This document shows, piece after piece, positions 1-6,414 of a DNA stretch of 15,289 bases. The stretch spans positions 1-15,289 of the forward strand of contig JAZDHG010000025.1 in NCBI GenBank assembly GCA_043806135.1. Direction: 5' to 3'. Every line of letters begins with the position of its first letter. The first letter of the stretch is position 1. The notes under the pieces are model-generated. The model was given only the letters and a program-made list of their open reading frames with translations, was not told where the DNA came from and searched no databases. The position numbers and the translations under genes are program-made. This DNA is from JAGLQQ01 sp043806135. Lineage in GTDB: Bacteria > Omnitrophota > Gorgyraeia > B26-G9.

Positions 1-17
1 CCCAAACAGAATCTTTT

Positions 18-47
18 TTGGCAGAAGCTGATGTTTTATGGTATACT
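18..47 (+). promoter_or_regulatory. sigma70-type promoter for the first exported protein
   Basis: TTGGCA (18-23) and TATACT (42-47) are separated by 18 bp. Transcription would start near 54, downstream of the ATG at 31. This argues that the gene starts at the ATG at 82 rather than at 31. A weak purine-rich Shine-Dalgarno (GAAAGAAG, about 66-73) precedes that ATG. Confidence 0.6.
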
Positions 48-81
48 CTATTACTTTTTTATAACGAAAGAAGTGTCTAAT

Positions 82-840
82 ATGTCCAAAAAACAGTTAA
101 TAAGAGTTGTCGCATTTTTTATCACACAAGTATTCTTGCTATGCGGCGTCATCCAGGCTGCAGACAGTGTTATTGAAAATGAATGTTTGTCTCCTTACTT
201 GCAAATTGAGAAAAGTTTATTTAAAAATCTTTTCTATGCTGTACAGGATACTGTAACACAGAGATCCCCATATGTTCTGCTGCGGGGGGAGGCTAAACCC
301 GTATCTGCTGAACAACTATCAGACTTTATAAATAGGCATCAATATTTCCAACAAGCTTATTATCATGAACATAATCCATCATATCCTACTGGTTGCGGAT
401 CATTTTCGTATTTAATTGGTGAAAAAATGGTAGAGGAATTAGGGGATGTATATTTACTATGGAGTGCGATGCGTGATCACTATTACTTATCTTTGGCGGT
501 CAATTTTCCGGGCGGTATAACAGAGGAGGTTATTGTGGATTATACTGCCGACCAAGCGGGAAATGGCAATATAGCTCCGTTAATAGCTACGAGAAGTTTT
601 GTTAAAAAACAATATCCTGGCGCATACCCGCTATATTATTCAGAAAAATCTTTGATAATGAAGCTGGAAGATATGAAAATGGACAATTTTTATCTGGAGT
701 TTATTCAAATTTGGGAATTGACCATGGAGCTCAAAGCAAAGGGACAAGTAGCTGCTATAAAAACATTTTCTGAAAGCAGCATGTTGCCAAAGAGGACAAC
801 GCTAACGATAGGTGACTTTCCTGTCGAACAAGCAGTGTAA
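82..840 (+). CDS. exported protein of unknown function, transglutaminase-like Cys/His/Asp pattern
   Basis: The protein is 252 aa from the ATG at 82; an in-frame ATG at 31 precedes the predicted transcription start. Residues 1-26 are a Sec signal peptide: Lys-rich start, hydrophobic core, then a likely cut at IQA-A. A short motif follows, Glu-Cys-Leu-Ser-Pro, with Leu-Ser-Pro at 36-38. The middle holds GCGSFSYLIGE (Cys105), DHYYLSL (His133) and VDYTADQ (Asp153 and Asp157). The order Cys, His in a beta strand, then Asp before an aromatic and Thr is what the transglutaminase/papain-like peptidase fold shows. I cannot confirm that fold by eye, so catalysis is an inference. The protein probably acts in the periplasm or at the outer surface. 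It is monocistronic with its own promoter, and the next gene is more than 550 bp away. It resembles that neighbour only in the N-terminal exported module. It may equally be a lineage-specific protein with no enzymatic role. Confidence 0.75.
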   Translation: MSKKQLIRVVAFFITQVFLLCGVIQAADSVIENECLSPYLQIEKSLFKNLFYAVQDTVTQRSPYVLLRGEAKPVSAEQLSDFINRHQYFQQAYYHEHNPSYPTGCGSFSYLIGEKMVEELGDVYLLWSAMRDHYYLSLAVNFPGGITEEVIVDYTADQAGNGNIAPLIATRSFVKKQYPGAYPLYYSEKSLIMKLEDMKMDNFYLEFIQIWELTMELKAKGQVAAIKTFSESSMLPKRTTLTIGDFPVEQAV

Positions 841-1340
841 TTATATTGAGTTGTCAATGTTGTCACGTAGCATTAAGGAGGTTTTCTTAAGAGGAGCAGC
901 AGAAGAGAGAAAGCTATTTTCCCTCACTTGTTTTTAAAAAAGTAATAATTCGGTCTGCGGTGTCCGCATAAGTCGGCCAAAAGCAAGGCTCAAGCTATTT
1001 TCGGCAAAATAATATCGTCTTATTGCTGAAAGCATATCTTGGGCCTGTTTAATTTAAGATCTGCTGAAAAACTCATCAGGCCCTGATTGCAGAGATTGAA
1101 GATAAGATCACACGGATTCATTATAGACGGAAAAATCGCTGTAATCATTTTAAAATCTGTGTAATCAAGGTTCGCTGAAAAATGTATTTCTGTTAGAAAG
1201 TGCAAGGTTTTTAACACCTTTATTCAAATAGCGTGCGCTTTTGGCTTATTTTTATAGCGCACTATGTTTAAATTACCGACGACAGATGAGGGCACATTTG
1301 TATTTTCATTAAACCCTAGTTTAATACTTTGCCGGCCTGC
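841..1340. other. long noncoding gap with short repeats and a hairpin
   Basis: I see no convincing gene here. The 10-mer AAGCTATTTT occurs twice, at 911-920 and 992-1001. A small hairpin TGCGG-TGT-CCGCA lies at 956-968. A larger imperfect hairpin spans about 1228-1265: GTGCGCT (1233-1239) pairs with AGCGCAC (1256-1262), and the outer ATAG pairs with CTAT across a 2-nt bulge. This hairpin is not followed by a clear T-run, so it is a poor terminator. The stretch around 1100-1190 is AT-rich with recurring GTAATC/AATCTG words and looks like decayed repeat or gene remnant. Confidence 0.4.
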
Positions 1341-1392
1341 TTGCAAAGAAGCATTTCATAATATATACTTTATTTATCTTTTTAAGAAAGGG
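1341..1392 (+). promoter_or_regulatory. sigma70-type promoter and Shine-Dalgarno for the exported methyltransferase-like gene
   Basis: TTGCAA (1341-1346) and TATACT (1364-1369) are spaced by 17 bp. The Shine-Dalgarno AAGAAAGGG (1384-1392) sits five bases before the ATG at 1398. The same TATACT -10 hexamer occurs in the promoters at 42 and 2555. Confidence 0.6.
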
Positions 1393-1397
1393 TTGGC

Positions 1398-1640
1398 ATG
1401 ACTTGTCGAAAAATATTTTTATTGTTTTTTGTGCTAATAATAAGTGCATACTGCCGTACTTACGCAAGCGGGGCGTGCGAATTATTAGAGCAAAAGGATG
1501 TGCTTTCTCCAGCAATGCGCATATATGAACAGGGTGTGCAAAAGGCTTTTTCAGAAACTGCAGATGATAAGCGTTTCGATATAATGACCGGGGGGAAACT
1601 CTGCCTGCTCGCCTTGAAAATATTTATTCGTACATCATAA
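1398..1640 (+). CDS. N-terminal fragment of exported methyltransferase-like protein (frameshifted)
   Basis: As read, this frame gives 80 aa and ends at the TAA at 1638-1640. Residues 1 to about 25 are a signal peptide (MTCRKIFLLFF..., small residues before a Gly-Ala-Cys). The next part contains Val-Leu-Ser-Pro-Ala, with Leu-Ser-Pro at 36-38, the same residue numbers as in the exported protein at 82-840. After Met-Thr-Gly-Gly (residues 63-66) the frame becomes meaningless. Adding one G to the run of six G at 1590-1595 would continue the protein as Gly-Gly-Glu-Thr-Leu-Pro-Ala-Arg and join it, with no stop, to the frame at 1646-2398. The fragment is therefore the front end of one gene of about 333 aa. 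The promoter and Shine-Dalgarno upstream are good, so the locus looks recently functional. Confidence 0.7.
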   Translation: MTCRKIFLLFFVLIISAYCRTYASGACELLEQKDVLSPAMRIYEQGVQKAFSETADDKRFDIMTGGKLCLLALKIFIRTS

Positions 1641-1645
1641 CATCA

Positions 1646-2398
1646 TTGCTTGGGCAGATTTTTCCTCCTGCAGTATCGCTTCGAATTTTAGATGTTGGCG
1701 TTGGCGACACTGCCGGGACAACATTTAGGATGCTCGAATTAGCAGAAGAGGCCAAAGGGTTCAGCATTGAAATAGTTGGCATTGATAGGGATGAGAATAT
1801 TGTAAGCGAGGCAAATGAACAAGCGTTGCAGCGAGGATTGGATTCAAAAATACATTTTTTAACTACTCAAAATTTCCGCATTCCCATAAAAGGAAATGTG
1901 GTTTGTTGTTTTAATGTACTTAGATATTATTACGAAAATGATTTCCAAGAAATGGTTAATAGGCTAGGTAATGCCGTTGAAGAAAACGGCATCTTAGTCA
2001 TTGGCAACAACGATGTGAATGAATTCAATAGTTTAATAGCCTTTGTTTTTCAAAAAAACCAGGGCAAAATGCAGAAAAAGCAAGTGATCTTTGGTAGACA
2101 AGAACGTCTTAATGAAAGGTTTGTTGCGACTTTAAAAGGATTTCCGCAAAATGACAGAAGCATTCGGGATTTCAGAGCAGATGTCCCGGCGGCTCGAATG
2201 GAAGTTCAAAGAGGAGAGGTTTTTTCTTTTGAACAGGCATTGGGTTCACGGGGATATATCATTAAGGGGCAATATGGTTTGGTAATCATGACCTTAGCGG
2301 AATTATCTAAACAGAGCGTTCTTCCTGCGCTAGTTAGGAAAACCGAAGCAATCGTGTCCGAAGACAATCGAGAGAGATTGGTGCAGAGAGCAATTTAG
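1646..2398 (+). CDS. C-terminal part of class I SAM-dependent methyltransferase-like protein (frameshifted)
   Basis: The codon at 1646 is TTG, an internal Leu of the intact protein and probably not a real start; no Shine-Dalgarno precedes it. The open frame actually runs back to the G-run at 1590-1595. Motif I of Rossmann methyltransferases is visible as LRILDVGVGDTAG. An acidic residue ends strand 2 (IVGIDRDE), and VVCCFNVLRYY is in the position of the strand-4 motif. These suggest SAM binding, but the substrate cannot be told. The later part (about 2100-2398) is unlike standard methyltransferases and ends in a charged helix. The family is normally cytosolic, so attachment to a signal peptide is odd: SAM is not known to be available outside the cytoplasm. 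Either the signal is a membrane anchor or the fold now does something else. Confidence 0.65.
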   Translation: MLGQIFPPAVSLRILDVGVGDTAGTTFRMLELAEEAKGFSIEIVGIDRDENIVSEANEQALQRGLDSKIHFLTTQNFRIPIKGNVVCCFNVLRYYYENDFQEMVNRLGNAVEENGILVIGNNDVNEFNSLIAFVFQKNQGKMQKKQVIFGRQERLNERFVATLKGFPQNDRSIRDFRADVPAARMEVQRGEVFSFEQALGSRGYIIKGQYGLVIMTLAELSKQSVLPALVRKTEAIVSEDNRERLVQRAI

Positions 2399-2531
2399 AA
2401 TGACGCAAGCGCTGGATAGTATAGCTGACTTAATGTAACCTTTTTAAATGTATAGGGTTGTCCTATTGCGAAGAATTTGATTGTATGGTAAGCTCTATAA
2501 AGTTGTGTGCTGCGTGGATGATTAATTTTTC

Positions 2532-2560
2532 TTGACAGGATGCACTGCTAAGAATATACT
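2532..2560 (+). promoter_or_regulatory. near-consensus sigma70 promoter upstream of the pilin operon
   Basis: TTGACA (2532-2537) and TATACT (2555-2560) are separated by exactly 17 bp, 5 to 6 of 6 matches in each hexamer. The start would be near 2567, giving a leader of about 145 nt that contains GGATAAGG (2568-2575) and two terminator-like hairpins before the first pilin gene. Confidence 0.75.
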
Positions 2561-2601
2561 TATTGCGGGATAAGGAAACACACGATAAGTAGTTTATATT
2601 G

Positions 2602-2628
2602 ACCGGGGGGGGAAAGCCCGGTTTTTTA
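2602..2628 (+). terminator. intrinsic terminator in the pilin leader
   Basis: ACCGGG (2602-2607) pairs with CCCGGT (2617-2622). The loop is G-rich and a run of six T begins at 2622. It lies only about 35 nt after the predicted start from the promoter at 2532, so a transcript stopping here would be about 60 nt long. There is no ORF inside. Confidence 0.75.
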
Positions 2629-2664
2629 TTTTTAAGAAAATTTTATATATAGGAATTTTAGGAG

Positions 2665-2697
2665 ACCACGGATGGGAATCTGCGGTTTTTTTATTTT
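2665..2697 (+). terminator. second terminator-like hairpin directly before the pilin Shine-Dalgarno
   Basis: Bases 2665-2673 pair with 2678-2686 (outer ACC/GGT, inner CGGAT with CGGAT-complement bases, one A/C mismatch and one G-U pair). Seven T, then ATTTT, follow. It ends about 15 bp before the start codon at 2712. The position suggests attenuation or a barrier to read-through rather than the end of a gene. Confidence 0.5.
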
Positions 2698-2711
2698 GAG
2701 AAAGGCAAATT

Positions 2712-3125
2712 ATGAAGGTACATTCAAACAAGGGCGTTACTTTAACAGAGCTTTTAGCCACAACGCTTATTACATCAACGACGATTTTTTCACTTATCGG
2801 AGTGTTTGTAAATATGAGCGTGCTTAATGAATTTAACCGGGAACGCACATTAGCAGTTGTGCATGCGCAACATATGATGGAAGAAATAAAAAACAGCTAC
2901 TTCACAGGACTAGAAACAGCAATTAATAGTGGTATGTTTAATCGCAGTGCAACCCAGCTGAGCCTAGCTCCGTATAACTTCATCCCCTTGTCAAACGAAT
3001 CAATTAACACGAGTATAGTCTCAGCCGGAAATCCTCTAACAATAGAAGTCCGTGTTAACTGGCTGGCCAGAGGGCAAAGCACCCGAAGCTATACACTGGA
3101 AAGCCTAAAGACGAATGGATCATGA
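2712..3125 (+). CDS. type IV pilin-like minor (pseudo)pilin, PilV/GspI type
   Basis: This 137-aa protein has a class III (prepilin) signal: a short basic leader MKVHSNKG, then cleavage by prepilin peptidase between Gly8 and Val9, Glu at mature position 5 (TLTELLATTLI), and one hydrophobic helix to about residue 35. The helix continues as NEFNRERTLAVVHAQHMMEEIKN, typical of the PilV/GspI minor pilins. The short globular part is mainly beta. It is expected in the inner membrane and then in a pilus or pseudopilus tip. The Shine-Dalgarno is GAGAAAGG, about 7 bp before the ATG. It is the first gene of an operon: its stop overlaps the next start (ATGA). It carries no pilin-type disulfide cysteines. 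Confidence 0.85.
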   Translation: MKVHSNKGVTLTELLATTLITSTTIFSLIGVFVNMSVLNEFNRERTLAVVHAQHMMEEIKNSYFTGLETAINSGMFNRSATQLSLAPYNFIPLSNESINTSIVSAGNPLTIEVRVNWLARGQSTRSYTLESLKTNGS

Positions 3126-3595
3126 AAGGATACACTCTTATAGAACTTGTCGTATCAATAGCCATAATGAGCGTGGTTATTCTTGCTTTGCTGGCTGCTT
3201 TTGATGCTGGGCAGACACTATATTCTTCAAGCGTAAAAGTTATGGATGTTATGCAGGTGGTGCGTAAGCCTATGGATGCTATTATTAAAGAGGTGAGACA
3301 GAGCAAGCCCACAGATATAATGATAACAAACAGCGGTGCACAGATTCAGTTTGTTATACCCCTTGGCATTAACCCGGTTACCTATTCTCAGACAATCAGC
3401 TATTATGTGAATAATAGCAATGAGCTTGTTCGCGAACACCCGCCAGGGATCATTTCTGTAATAGCGGTCAATATAGATTCAATCAATTTCTTATTAACAG
3501 CAAACCGCTTAGAGGTAAATTTACAAGTACGGGCAAATTTAAAGCATCAGAACCTGGTGCTTCCCGTAAGAGAAACTGTGACCCTAAGAAATTGA
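3122..3595 (+). CDS. type IV pilin-like minor (pseudo)pilin, PilW/GspJ type
   Basis: The protein is 157 aa. It begins MKGYTLIELVVSIAIMSVVILALLAAF, a near-ideal prepilin N-terminus with a three-residue leader, cut after Gly3, and Glu at mature position 5. The helix runs into a region with VMQVVRKPMDAIIKEVRQSKP, the pattern of PilW/GspJ proteins (Arg-rich helix, then a beta-rich head). The start overlaps the previous stop by 4 bp, so the two are translationally coupled. Together with the genes before and after it, this gives the I-J-K order of minor pseudopilins that form the tip complex. No secretion ATPase, secretin or prepilin peptidase is within the window, so those must be encoded elsewhere. 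Confidence 0.85.
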   Translation: MKGYTLIELVVSIAIMSVVILALLAAFDAGQTLYSSSVKVMDVMQVVRKPMDAIIKEVRQSKPTDIMITNSGAQIQFVIPLGINPVTYSQTISYYVNNSNELVREHPPGIISVIAVNIDSINFLLTANRLEVNLQVRANLKHQNLVLPVRETVTLRN

Positions 3596-3599
3596 ATTC

Positions 3600-4880
3600 A
3601 TGTCCAAAATAAACAGGAGCAAGAGCAAGAAGATGCACTCACAAAGGAAACAAAAAGGTTTTGCTTTAATGCTTTGTCTGATAGTAATAATATTGTTAGC
3701 AGTACTCTCTACAGTGCTGATAAATCGCTATATTGTGGACACCCGCAATACGGAAATTTTTACCCAGGGAGTACGCGCTTTTTGGCTTGCCGAATCAGGC
3801 ATGGGACGGGCGATCTGGGAGTACAACTACGGGGTAGATACCTGGGTAGGATGGACAACCAGCACAACGGATAAGTTATTCAGCGTAACAGGCGGTCTTT
3901 CCGGAGACTATGATATTGTTGTGCAAAATTACCTGAGCACAACTCCGACGGTAATATCTACAGGGTATTTCCCCAATAAAATGGCATCGGATAGGATTGT
4001 GCGTACGGTGCGTGCGGTTATTGGACGCGGGGAGAGCTTGTTTCAATACGCTGCTTTTGGAGACAAAAGCTTGAAGCTGGGAGGAACAATGTATAGCGAT
4101 AGCTATGATTCAGACGCAGGGATGTATGGAGAAGTATTAGCGGACGGTTCAACCAATATTGCCCAAAACGGAGACGTGGGAACAAATGGCGATATAACTA
4201 CTGGGGGAGGCTCATATATTAACGGCGATGCCTCCACCGGCCTATCCGGTACATTTAATGATCAAAGTGCAGTTTCCGGCACAATAGAACATAACAATAA
4301 TCTGGAGTTTCCCTTAATTCTACCCCCTGCGTATTTACAAAGCTTACCAAGCGGAGGAAGTATTTTATCAGGAACAACCTTGGGGCCTGGGAATTATCAA
4401 TTTTCGAGGATTCAGCTTAGCTCAAGCGACACATTAACAATAACAGGGCCGGCAGAGATTTATCTAACTGCTAAAACAGCGATTAAAATGAGTGCATCTT
4501 CTGCAATTGTCATTGACCCGGCCACTACAGGTACGGTTAAGATATATTTTGATGGCAATATAGATATTGAAAGTCAAGGCATTATAAATACTACTTATGA
4601 CTGTTCAAATGTGTTACTGGTTGGGACTAATCCTGTATCGCAGACTGTAAAAATATCCGGGCAGCAAGATATGTATGCAGCTGTATATGCACCCAAATCG
4701 GACGTGACTCTTAGCGGCGGCGTAGGTTACTTTGGTTCTTACATAGGTAGTACGGTAACAAGTTTGGGGACTAGTGCCCTTCATTACGATGAAGAATTAG
4801 CTGATAATAATATGGGCATAAGTTTTTACACTCACTACTATTGGATTGATTCGCAAAGATCATATGCGGTCTATCCATAA
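3600..4880 (+). CDS. PilX/GspK-like pilus assembly protein with long beta-rich, adhesin-like tail
   Basis: The protein is 426 aa. Its N-terminus has a basic leader and QKG-FALMLCLIVIILLAVLSTVL at residues 18-40. Mature position 5 is Leu rather than Glu, as is usual for PilX and GspK, which sit at the pilus tip. A conserved PilX-type stretch follows (VRAFWLAESGMGRAIWE, 58-73). From about 150 to 400 the protein is rich in Gly, Ser, Thr and Asn, with short recurring strands (NGDVGTNGDITTGG...YINGD), suggesting a beta-helix or polymer-forming surface domain. The segment MYAAVYAPKSDVTLSGG...GSYIGSTVTSLGTSALHYDE resembles the domain of unknown function often found in PilX-type proteins. The start at 3600 is 4 bp after the previous stop and has no Shine-Dalgarno, so coupling is likely. 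ATG at 3633 is an alternative. It probably contributes to adhesion or display at the tip. Confidence 0.8.
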   Translation: MSKINRSKSKKMHSQRKQKGFALMLCLIVIILLAVLSTVLINRYIVDTRNTEIFTQGVRAFWLAESGMGRAIWEYNYGVDTWVGWTTSTTDKLFSVTGGLSGDYDIVVQNYLSTTPTVISTGYFPNKMASDRIVRTVRAVIGRGESLFQYAAFGDKSLKLGGTMYSDSYDSDAGMYGEVLADGSTNIAQNGDVGTNGDITTGGGSYINGDASTGLSGTFNDQSAVSGTIEHNNNLEFPLILPPAYLQSLPSGGSILSGTTLGPGNYQFSRIQLSSSDTLTITGPAEIYLTAKTAIKMSASSAIVIDPATTGTVKIYFDGNIDIESQGIINTTYDCSNVLLVGTNPVSQTVKISGQQDMYAAVYAPKSDVTLSGGVGYFGSYIGSTVTSLGTSALHYDEELADNNMGISFYTHYYWIDSQRSYAVYP

Positions 4881-5025
4881 GCATGTACTTTATTGTAATT
4901 TAATATAAACATGCATATTAGCCTCCTGGTTTGTAACAATATACTTCTTGTGGTAAATCCTAGCGTTTTTTGTTTTACTCAACTTAACGCAGAAAAAATA
5001 TAATGGTTAGAAGGGCTATAACCAC

Positions 5026-5057
5026 AGCTCTAATTTTCCCCTTAGGCTCATTTTTTT
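5026..5057 (+). terminator. intrinsic terminator of the pilin operon
   Basis: AGCTCTAA (5026-5033) pairs with TTAGGCT (5042-5048), seven pairs with one bulged T. The loop is 8 nt and the stem is followed by CA and seven T. An alternative, mutually exclusive stem pairs 5012-5017 with 5026-5031. Confidence 0.6.
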
Positions 5058-5207
5058 AACATGCAATATAGTGTTATGGCTTAAGATATGCTTACGGCGT
5101 GAAGGGCAACCCTTGCTTGCCCCGATGCAGATAAGCCAACATTGTTTTAAACAGGCCGTGGATCACAGGATCACACAGGCAGCTGTTGTTATACTTAATT
5201 TTTACAG

Positions 5208-5236
5208 TTGACACCAGAGACGACTGGGAGTAAGCT
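5208..5236 (+). promoter_or_regulatory. promoter-like element of a short promoter-terminator unit
   Basis: A perfect TTGACA (5208-5213) is followed after 17 bp by TAAGCT (5231-5236), a weak -10. GGATAAGG (5245-5252) begins 9 bp after the -10 ends, as it does (8 bp) after the promoter at 2532. A strong terminator follows at once. Confidence 0.4.
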
Positions 5237-5253
5237 TACTCTAAGGATAAGGC

Positions 5254-5285
5254 GGCGCAATCACGGATGTGGTTGCGCCTTTTTA
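5254..5285 (+). terminator. strong intrinsic terminator
   Basis: GGCGCAATCAC (5254-5264) pairs with GTGGTTGCGCC (5269-5279), an 11-bp stem with one G-U pair. The loop is the tetraloop GGAT and TTTTTATT follows. It is about 230 bp before the next gene and about 400 bp after the last one, so it does not simply end either. Confidence 0.8.
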
Positions 5286-5519
5286 TTGCGGGCTTGTTAA
5301 AAAATGTCTCCTGATCAGGCAACAATGGCCAAGAGAAAGCTGTTTGAGTAACAACTGGTTTTTGCTCAGCCTATGTTTGATGCAAGTCGCTCTGTAATAA
5401 ACCCATGTTGCAGAAAGGGTTTGTTTTAAATGGCCGATAAGACTAGGTTCGGATGCATGAGAAAAATCTGACGCAGCAGCAAAATGTATACAATATAATG
5501 TGAAAGCAGCGAACTCGAC

Positions 5520-6341
5520 ATGAAGAAAAAGACCAATGTTCCTCTTAGCGCAGCGGAGCTAGCCCAATGCCTGGCAGAGAACCCTCATTGTATTCTGTGC
5601 ATAGACAGGAATTTTGACCTTTTGTACAAGAATAAAGCAGTGGACGCGTTATTAAAAGACTGCGGATTGCAACGCAAAGAGTTTATGAAAATCCTGCCGC
5701 ATGATATCAAAAAGCAGATAAGAGTTGTTTTACAAACCAATAAGGTGAAATCCAATCTGGAAGCAGATCTAGACCACAAAATATATTGCTACACACTTGC
5801 TCCGATTAAAGGTAAGGGCCATGTTCATATTTACGGGGTTGATATCACTAAAAGAAAGCAAAACGAGTATCAGCTTAACATGTCTCAAACCGCAATGAAA
5901 CAGCAAAAGCATGAGTTGGAGAGGAAAAATATGGCCCTATCCGCGGTTATCAGCCATGTGCAGAGAGAAAAAGAAAAGATCAGAGCTGTTATACTCAAGG
6001 ATATGCGTGAGTCCATTATGCCGATAATACAAAAGATCAAGAATGTGTGCGAGCCTACTCACTATATAGAACTTCTGGAAAAGACTTTAAATCAGCAGAC
6101 TATATTGGAAACAAGAGAGACGATATTGGAGGATACGAACATAAAGCTTAGCCCGCGTGAAAGGGCAATCTGTAATTTGATCAAGAATAATATGAGCAGC
6201 AAAGACATCGCCGAGGTCAGCAATATCTCTGTTAAAACAGTAGAAAAGCACCGACGCAATATAAGAGCCAAGTTTCATATTCAGAACAAAAAAGTCAATC
6301 TTATCTCTTACCTGCGGCAGAGACATCCGTGCATAGAATGA
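5520..6341 (+). CDS. PAS-domain LuxR/GerE-family transcriptional regulator
   Basis: This 273-aa protein has three parts. Residues about 18-112 are a PAS-like sensor: NPHCILCIDRNFDLLYKNKAV opens it, and HVHIYGVDITKRKQNE (101-116) is the typical PAC ending. Residues about 115-160 are a charged helix likely to form a coiled coil for dimerisation. Residues 209-266 are a GerE/LuxR helix-turn-helix: LSPRERAICNLIKNNMSSKDIAEVSNISVKTVEKHRRNIRAKF, with the usual Thr-Val-(E)-K-H recognition helix. There is no signal peptide or membrane segment, so it is cytosolic. No receiver domain or conserved phospho-Asp is seen, so the signal is probably a ligand or redox state sensed by PAS. Cys24, Cys27 and Cys48 lie in that domain. 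It may control the pilin operon upstream, but nothing in the sequence proves this. No clear Shine-Dalgarno precedes the ATG; a TATAAT lies 20 bp upstream. Confidence 0.85.
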   Translation: MKKKTNVPLSAAELAQCLAENPHCILCIDRNFDLLYKNKAVDALLKDCGLQRKEFMKILPHDIKKQIRVVLQTNKVKSNLEADLDHKIYCYTLAPIKGKGHVHIYGVDITKRKQNEYQLNMSQTAMKQQKHELERKNMALSAVISHVQREKEKIRAVILKDMRESIMPIIQKIKNVCEPTHYIELLEKTLNQQTILETRETILEDTNIKLSPRERAICNLIKNNMSSKDIAEVSNISVKTVEKHRRNIRAKFHIQNKKVNLISYLRQRHPCIE

Positions 6342-6414
6342 GCATATAGCATACCTATTGCATACTTATATTTTTCATGGTGCAATATATATAAAGTACA
6401 CATAGACTAATGCT

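Larger units (their letters stand above)
4881..5519. other. 640-bp noncoding gap with terminator, mini-unit and structured segment
   Basis: No gene is supported here. The gap holds the operon terminator (5026-5057), a promoter (5208-5236) and a strong terminator (5254-5285). The segment 5095-5150 has a small hairpin (AAGGG-CAA-CCCTT, about 5102-5114) and other GC-rich words, and could fold, but I could not match it to a known riboswitch. AAACCC (5399-5404) and GGGTTT (5417-5422) form a weak inverted repeat. TATAAT at 5494-5499 is a good -10 for the next gene, but no -35 is visible at the right distance. Confidence 0.45.

Noticed and set aside
31..81. Earlier ATG of the first exported protein
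   Set aside because: It would precede the likely transcription start (about 54) and would put hydrophobic residues ahead of the basic n-region of the signal peptide.
1020..1217. Minus-strand reading frame of 65 codons in the first long gap
   Set aside because: It has no clear Shine-Dalgarno or promoter and its composition (stray Cys, no domain pattern) looks like chance reading through AT-rich repeat DNA.
1590..1599. Programmed -1 ribosomal frameshift at the G-run
   Set aside because: The slippery heptamer GGGAAAC exists but is out of phase with the reading frame, and no downstream stem or pseudoknot was evident. Mutation, error or tract slippage is more likely.
2594..3439. Several minus-strand frames opposite the first two pilin genes
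   Set aside because: They lie antisense to well-supported pilin genes and have no motif or ribosome site of their own.
5095..5180. Possible c-di-GMP or other riboswitch before the LuxR-type gene
   Set aside because: Words such as GGGCAACCC and ATGCAG resemble parts of known aptamers but do not fit in order or spacing, and the segment is more than 300 bp from the start codon.
5399..5422. AAACCC/GGGTTT inverted repeat as a terminator
   Set aside because: Only six pairs with a 12-nt loop and an interrupted T-run; too weak to call.
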